From Bacteroidetes bacterium QS_8_64_10 (lineage in GTDB: Bacteria > Bacteroidota > Rhodothermia > Rhodothermales > Salinibacteraceae), in contig PXTQ01000093.1 of assembly GCA_003022505.1 (NCBI GenBank), forward strand, positions 1 to 7,415: a stretch of 7,415 nt of DNA, written 5' to 3'. Both the position numbers and the translations under genes were made by a program. Within the stretch, counting starts at the first letter, position 1, and every line of letters starts with the position of its first letter. The notes under the pieces are model-generated. The model was not told the DNA's origin. It saw only the letters and a program-made list of their open reading frames with translations, and searched no databases. Of the stretch, positions 6,161 through 7,415 are shown one piece after another.

Positions 6161-6853
6161 ATGGAAGCTGACTCCGACCATTCTGCGCCTGACGAGTTAG
6201 ACACGCGGCTCGAACGCATCGCCGAGGCGCTCATTTTCGCCGCCGAGTCGCCGGTGACGCCGGAGCGCATCGCCGGGGCCTGCGAGGCGGTCACGGGCCT
6301 CGCGCCCGACACGGGCGTGGTGGCCGACGCCGTCGAGCAACTGAACGCGCGCTACGAAGAAAGCGGCAGCGCCCTCCGCGTGGAAACCTGGTCGGGCGGC
6401 TACCGCATGGCTACGTCCGAGCGCTTCGCGCCCTACCTGGAAGCGTTCTTCGAAAAAGAGAAGCGCACCACGCTCTCGCGCTCGCTCATGGAGACGGTCG
6501 CCATCATCGCCTACCGGCAGCCCGTGACGCGCCCTGAGATCGAGTTCGTGCGCGGCGTGAGCGCCGACTACGCCGTCGGCAAGCTGCTCGACATGGACCT
6601 CGTCGACGTGGTGGGCCGCAGCGACGCCTTGGGGCGGCCCATGCTGTACGGCACGACGGATCTCTTCCTGGATCAGTTCGGCCTGAGCGATCTGGACGAT
6701 CTTCCCAATCTTCGGGAGCTGGAGGAACTGCTGGACGATCCCGACTTCAGCGACGAAAAGGCGGAGTTGTTCATGGAAGCTGACCTCGAAGAGCGGATGG
6801 ACGAGGAAGAGGAAGCGCCCGCAGGTGAGCCGAGCACGAACGGGAAGGCGTGA
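6161..6853 (+). CDS. scpB: Segregation and condensation protein B
   Basis: ScpB dimerises through winged-helix domains and binds the ScpA kleisin in the SMC-ScpAB condensin complex. The 230-residue product has the first winged helix at about 13-100 (RIAEALIFAAESPVTPERIA at 19-38; GGYRMAT at 79-85). The second is at about 103-175 and contains the family signature METVAIIAYRQPVTRPEIEFV (110-130), then RGVSADYAVGKLL and GRPMLYGTTDLFLDQFGL (158-175). SDLDDLPNL (176-184) is the standard end of the conserved part. A long, very acidic tail (186-220, many D and E) follows; acidic tails are common in ScpB and this one fits a halophile-like proteome. ATG 6161 follows the repeat element by about four bases, so its ribosome-binding region is repeat-derived, with no Shine-Dalgarno sequence seen. 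Confidence 0.96.
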   Translation: MEADSDHSAPDELDTRLERIAEALIFAAESPVTPERIAGACEAVTGLAPDTGVVADAVEQLNARYEESGSALRVETWSGGYRMATSERFAPYLEAFFEKEKRTTLSRSLMETVAIIAYRQPVTRPEIEFVRGVSADYAVGKLLDMDLVDVVGRSDALGRPMLYGTTDLFLDQFGLSDLDDLPNLRELEELLDDPDFSDEKAELFMEADLEERMDEEEEAPAGEPSTNGKA

Positions 6854-6885
6854 GGGGGGGGCAGGTCGCAGGTCACACGTTTCTC

Positions 6886-6921
6886 GACCTTTTGACCTTT
6901 GACCTTCAGACCTTCGACCTT
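6886..6921. repeat. Short GACCTT direct repeat cluster, scpB-pseudouridine synthase gap
   Basis: GACCTT occurs five times, at 6886, 6894, 6901, 6909 and 6916, spaced 8, 7, 8 and 7 bases apart. Two AGGTC words at 6863-6867 and 6870-6874 are inverted relative to it and could fold back on the first copies. The remainder of the 142-base gap shows no terminator or obvious promoter. Confidence 0.7.
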
Positions 6922-6995
6922 ACACGAAGAATCTCCGAGTCGGCCTCATTGTTAGTGGAAAAGCCAGTCGCCAATCGGAAGCCGCACCGTTGCCT

Positions 6996-7415
6996 ATGCG
7001 CCTGAACAAGTACCTCGCGCGGGCCGGCGTCACGTCGCGGCGCAAAGCCGACGACCTGATCGAGGCCGGGCGAGTGGCCGTTGAAGGCGCGACCGTGCGC
7101 GAGATGGGTGCGCGCGTCGATCCGAATGACAGCGTGACCGTTGACGGCGAGCCGGCCTGCCTCGCGCCACTCCGCTACGTGCTGCTGAACAAGCCTGCGG
7201 ACGCCGTCACCACCATGAGCGACGAGCGCGGGCGGCGCACCGTCATGGATCTGGTCGAGGGCGTCGGGGACGGGCGCGAGGCGCTCTTTCCGGTCGGGCG
7301 GCTCGACCGCGACACGACGGGCGTGCTGCTCTTGACCACCGACGGCGACCTCGCGCACCGGCTCATGCATCCGAGCTACGAGGTCGAGAAGCTGTACCTG
7401 GTGCGCCTCCGCGAG
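6996..7415 (+). CDS. RsuA/RluB-family rRNA pseudouridine synthase, N-terminal part (3' end outside window)
   Basis: These enzymes isomerise a specific uridine in 23S (RluB) or 16S (RsuA) rRNA to pseudouridine. From ATG 6996 the frame is open for 140 codons to the window edge. An S4 RNA-binding domain comes first (about 1-48: MRLNKYLARAGVTSRRKADD at 1-20, then IEAGRVAVEG). The catalytic domain begins at YVLLNKPADAVTT, with the signature GRLDRDTTGVLLLTTDGDL at about 101-119; D104 in RLD is the expected catalytic aspartate. HPSYEVEKLYLVRL matches the conserved HPxxxxxKxY segment just before the cut. The position after scpA-scpB is typical of RluB-like genes in many bacteria and favours RluB over RsuA, but the missing C-terminus prevents certainty. 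Confidence 0.93.
   Translation, partial: MRLNKYLARAGVTSRRKADDLIEAGRVAVEGATVREMGARVDPNDSVTVDGEPACLAPLRYVLLNKPADAVTTMSDERGRRTVMDLVEGVGDGREALFPVGRLDRDTTGVLLLTTDGDLAHRLMHPSYEVEKLYLVRLRE

Noticed and set aside
6854..6861. Run of eight G after the scpB stop as a phase-variable tract
   Set aside because: It lies outside any coding frame and is not placed between promoter elements that I can see; eight bases alone is weak evidence.
6886..6921. GACCTT cluster as a CRISPR array
   Set aside because: The repeat and spacing (7-8 bases) are far too short, and there are no unique spacers or cas genes.
6906..7370. 154-codon minus-strand open frame opposite the pseudouridine synthase gene
   Set aside because: The + strand carries an unmistakable S4 plus pseudouridine synthase reading frame over the same bases.

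Overview
The window is a GC-rich stretch of bacterial chromosome carrying seven genes, all on the + strand and nearly all housekeeping: ribF (5' end cut by the window), rpsO, pnp, a TonB-domain lipoprotein, an NAD-dependent sugar-nucleotide epimerase, scpA, scpB, and the first 140 codons of an RsuA/RluB-type pseudouridine synthase (3' end cut). Weak or absent Shine-Dalgarno sequences, the 'MPxxKGGM' type of TonB protein, very acidic proteins (PNPase, ScpB) and high GC suggest a member of the Bacteroidota/Rhodothermota, perhaps a Salinibacter-like halophile. This placement is inference from sequence style, not from a search.

Layout: 2-523 FAD/FMN synthesis (ribF), with a probable terminator at 535-570. 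603-869 is ribosomal protein S15, with a clear terminator at 877-907. 1035-3104 is polynucleotide phosphorylase, complete through both RNase PH cores and the KH domain but broken halfway through its S1 domain. Its frame ends inside a palindromic repeat, and a strong intrinsic terminator follows at 3204-3244. 3285-3839 is a small lipoprotein with a TonB C-terminal domain and a C-terminal hydrophobic segment. 3939-4877 is the epimerase. 5150-5878 and 6161-6853 are the condensin accessory subunits ScpA and ScpB. 6996-7415 is the pseudouridine synthase. ScpA, ScpB and an RsuA/RluB enzyme in a row is a common bacterial arrangement; rpsO-pnp is likewise common, and ribF often stands just upstream.

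The unusual part is between the genes. Five of the seven intergenic gaps hold repeats from at least three apparent families. The first is a 'GTATG(G/A)A(A/G)GTG' palindrome (copies at 916-1000, 3084-3151 and 4923-4998). The second is an inverted repeat built on 'TTCACCGCAGAG' (4892-5020 and 5881-6156). The third is a short run of GACCTT repeats (6886-6921). One palindrome is nested inside another between the epimerase and scpA, and a ~275 bp element with ~30 bp inverted ends separates scpA from scpB. The palindrome at the end of pnp coincides with loss of the second half of the S1 domain, the most notable observation here. I see no phage, transposase, CRISPR, tRNA or rRNA gene, and no convincing new multi-gene system.
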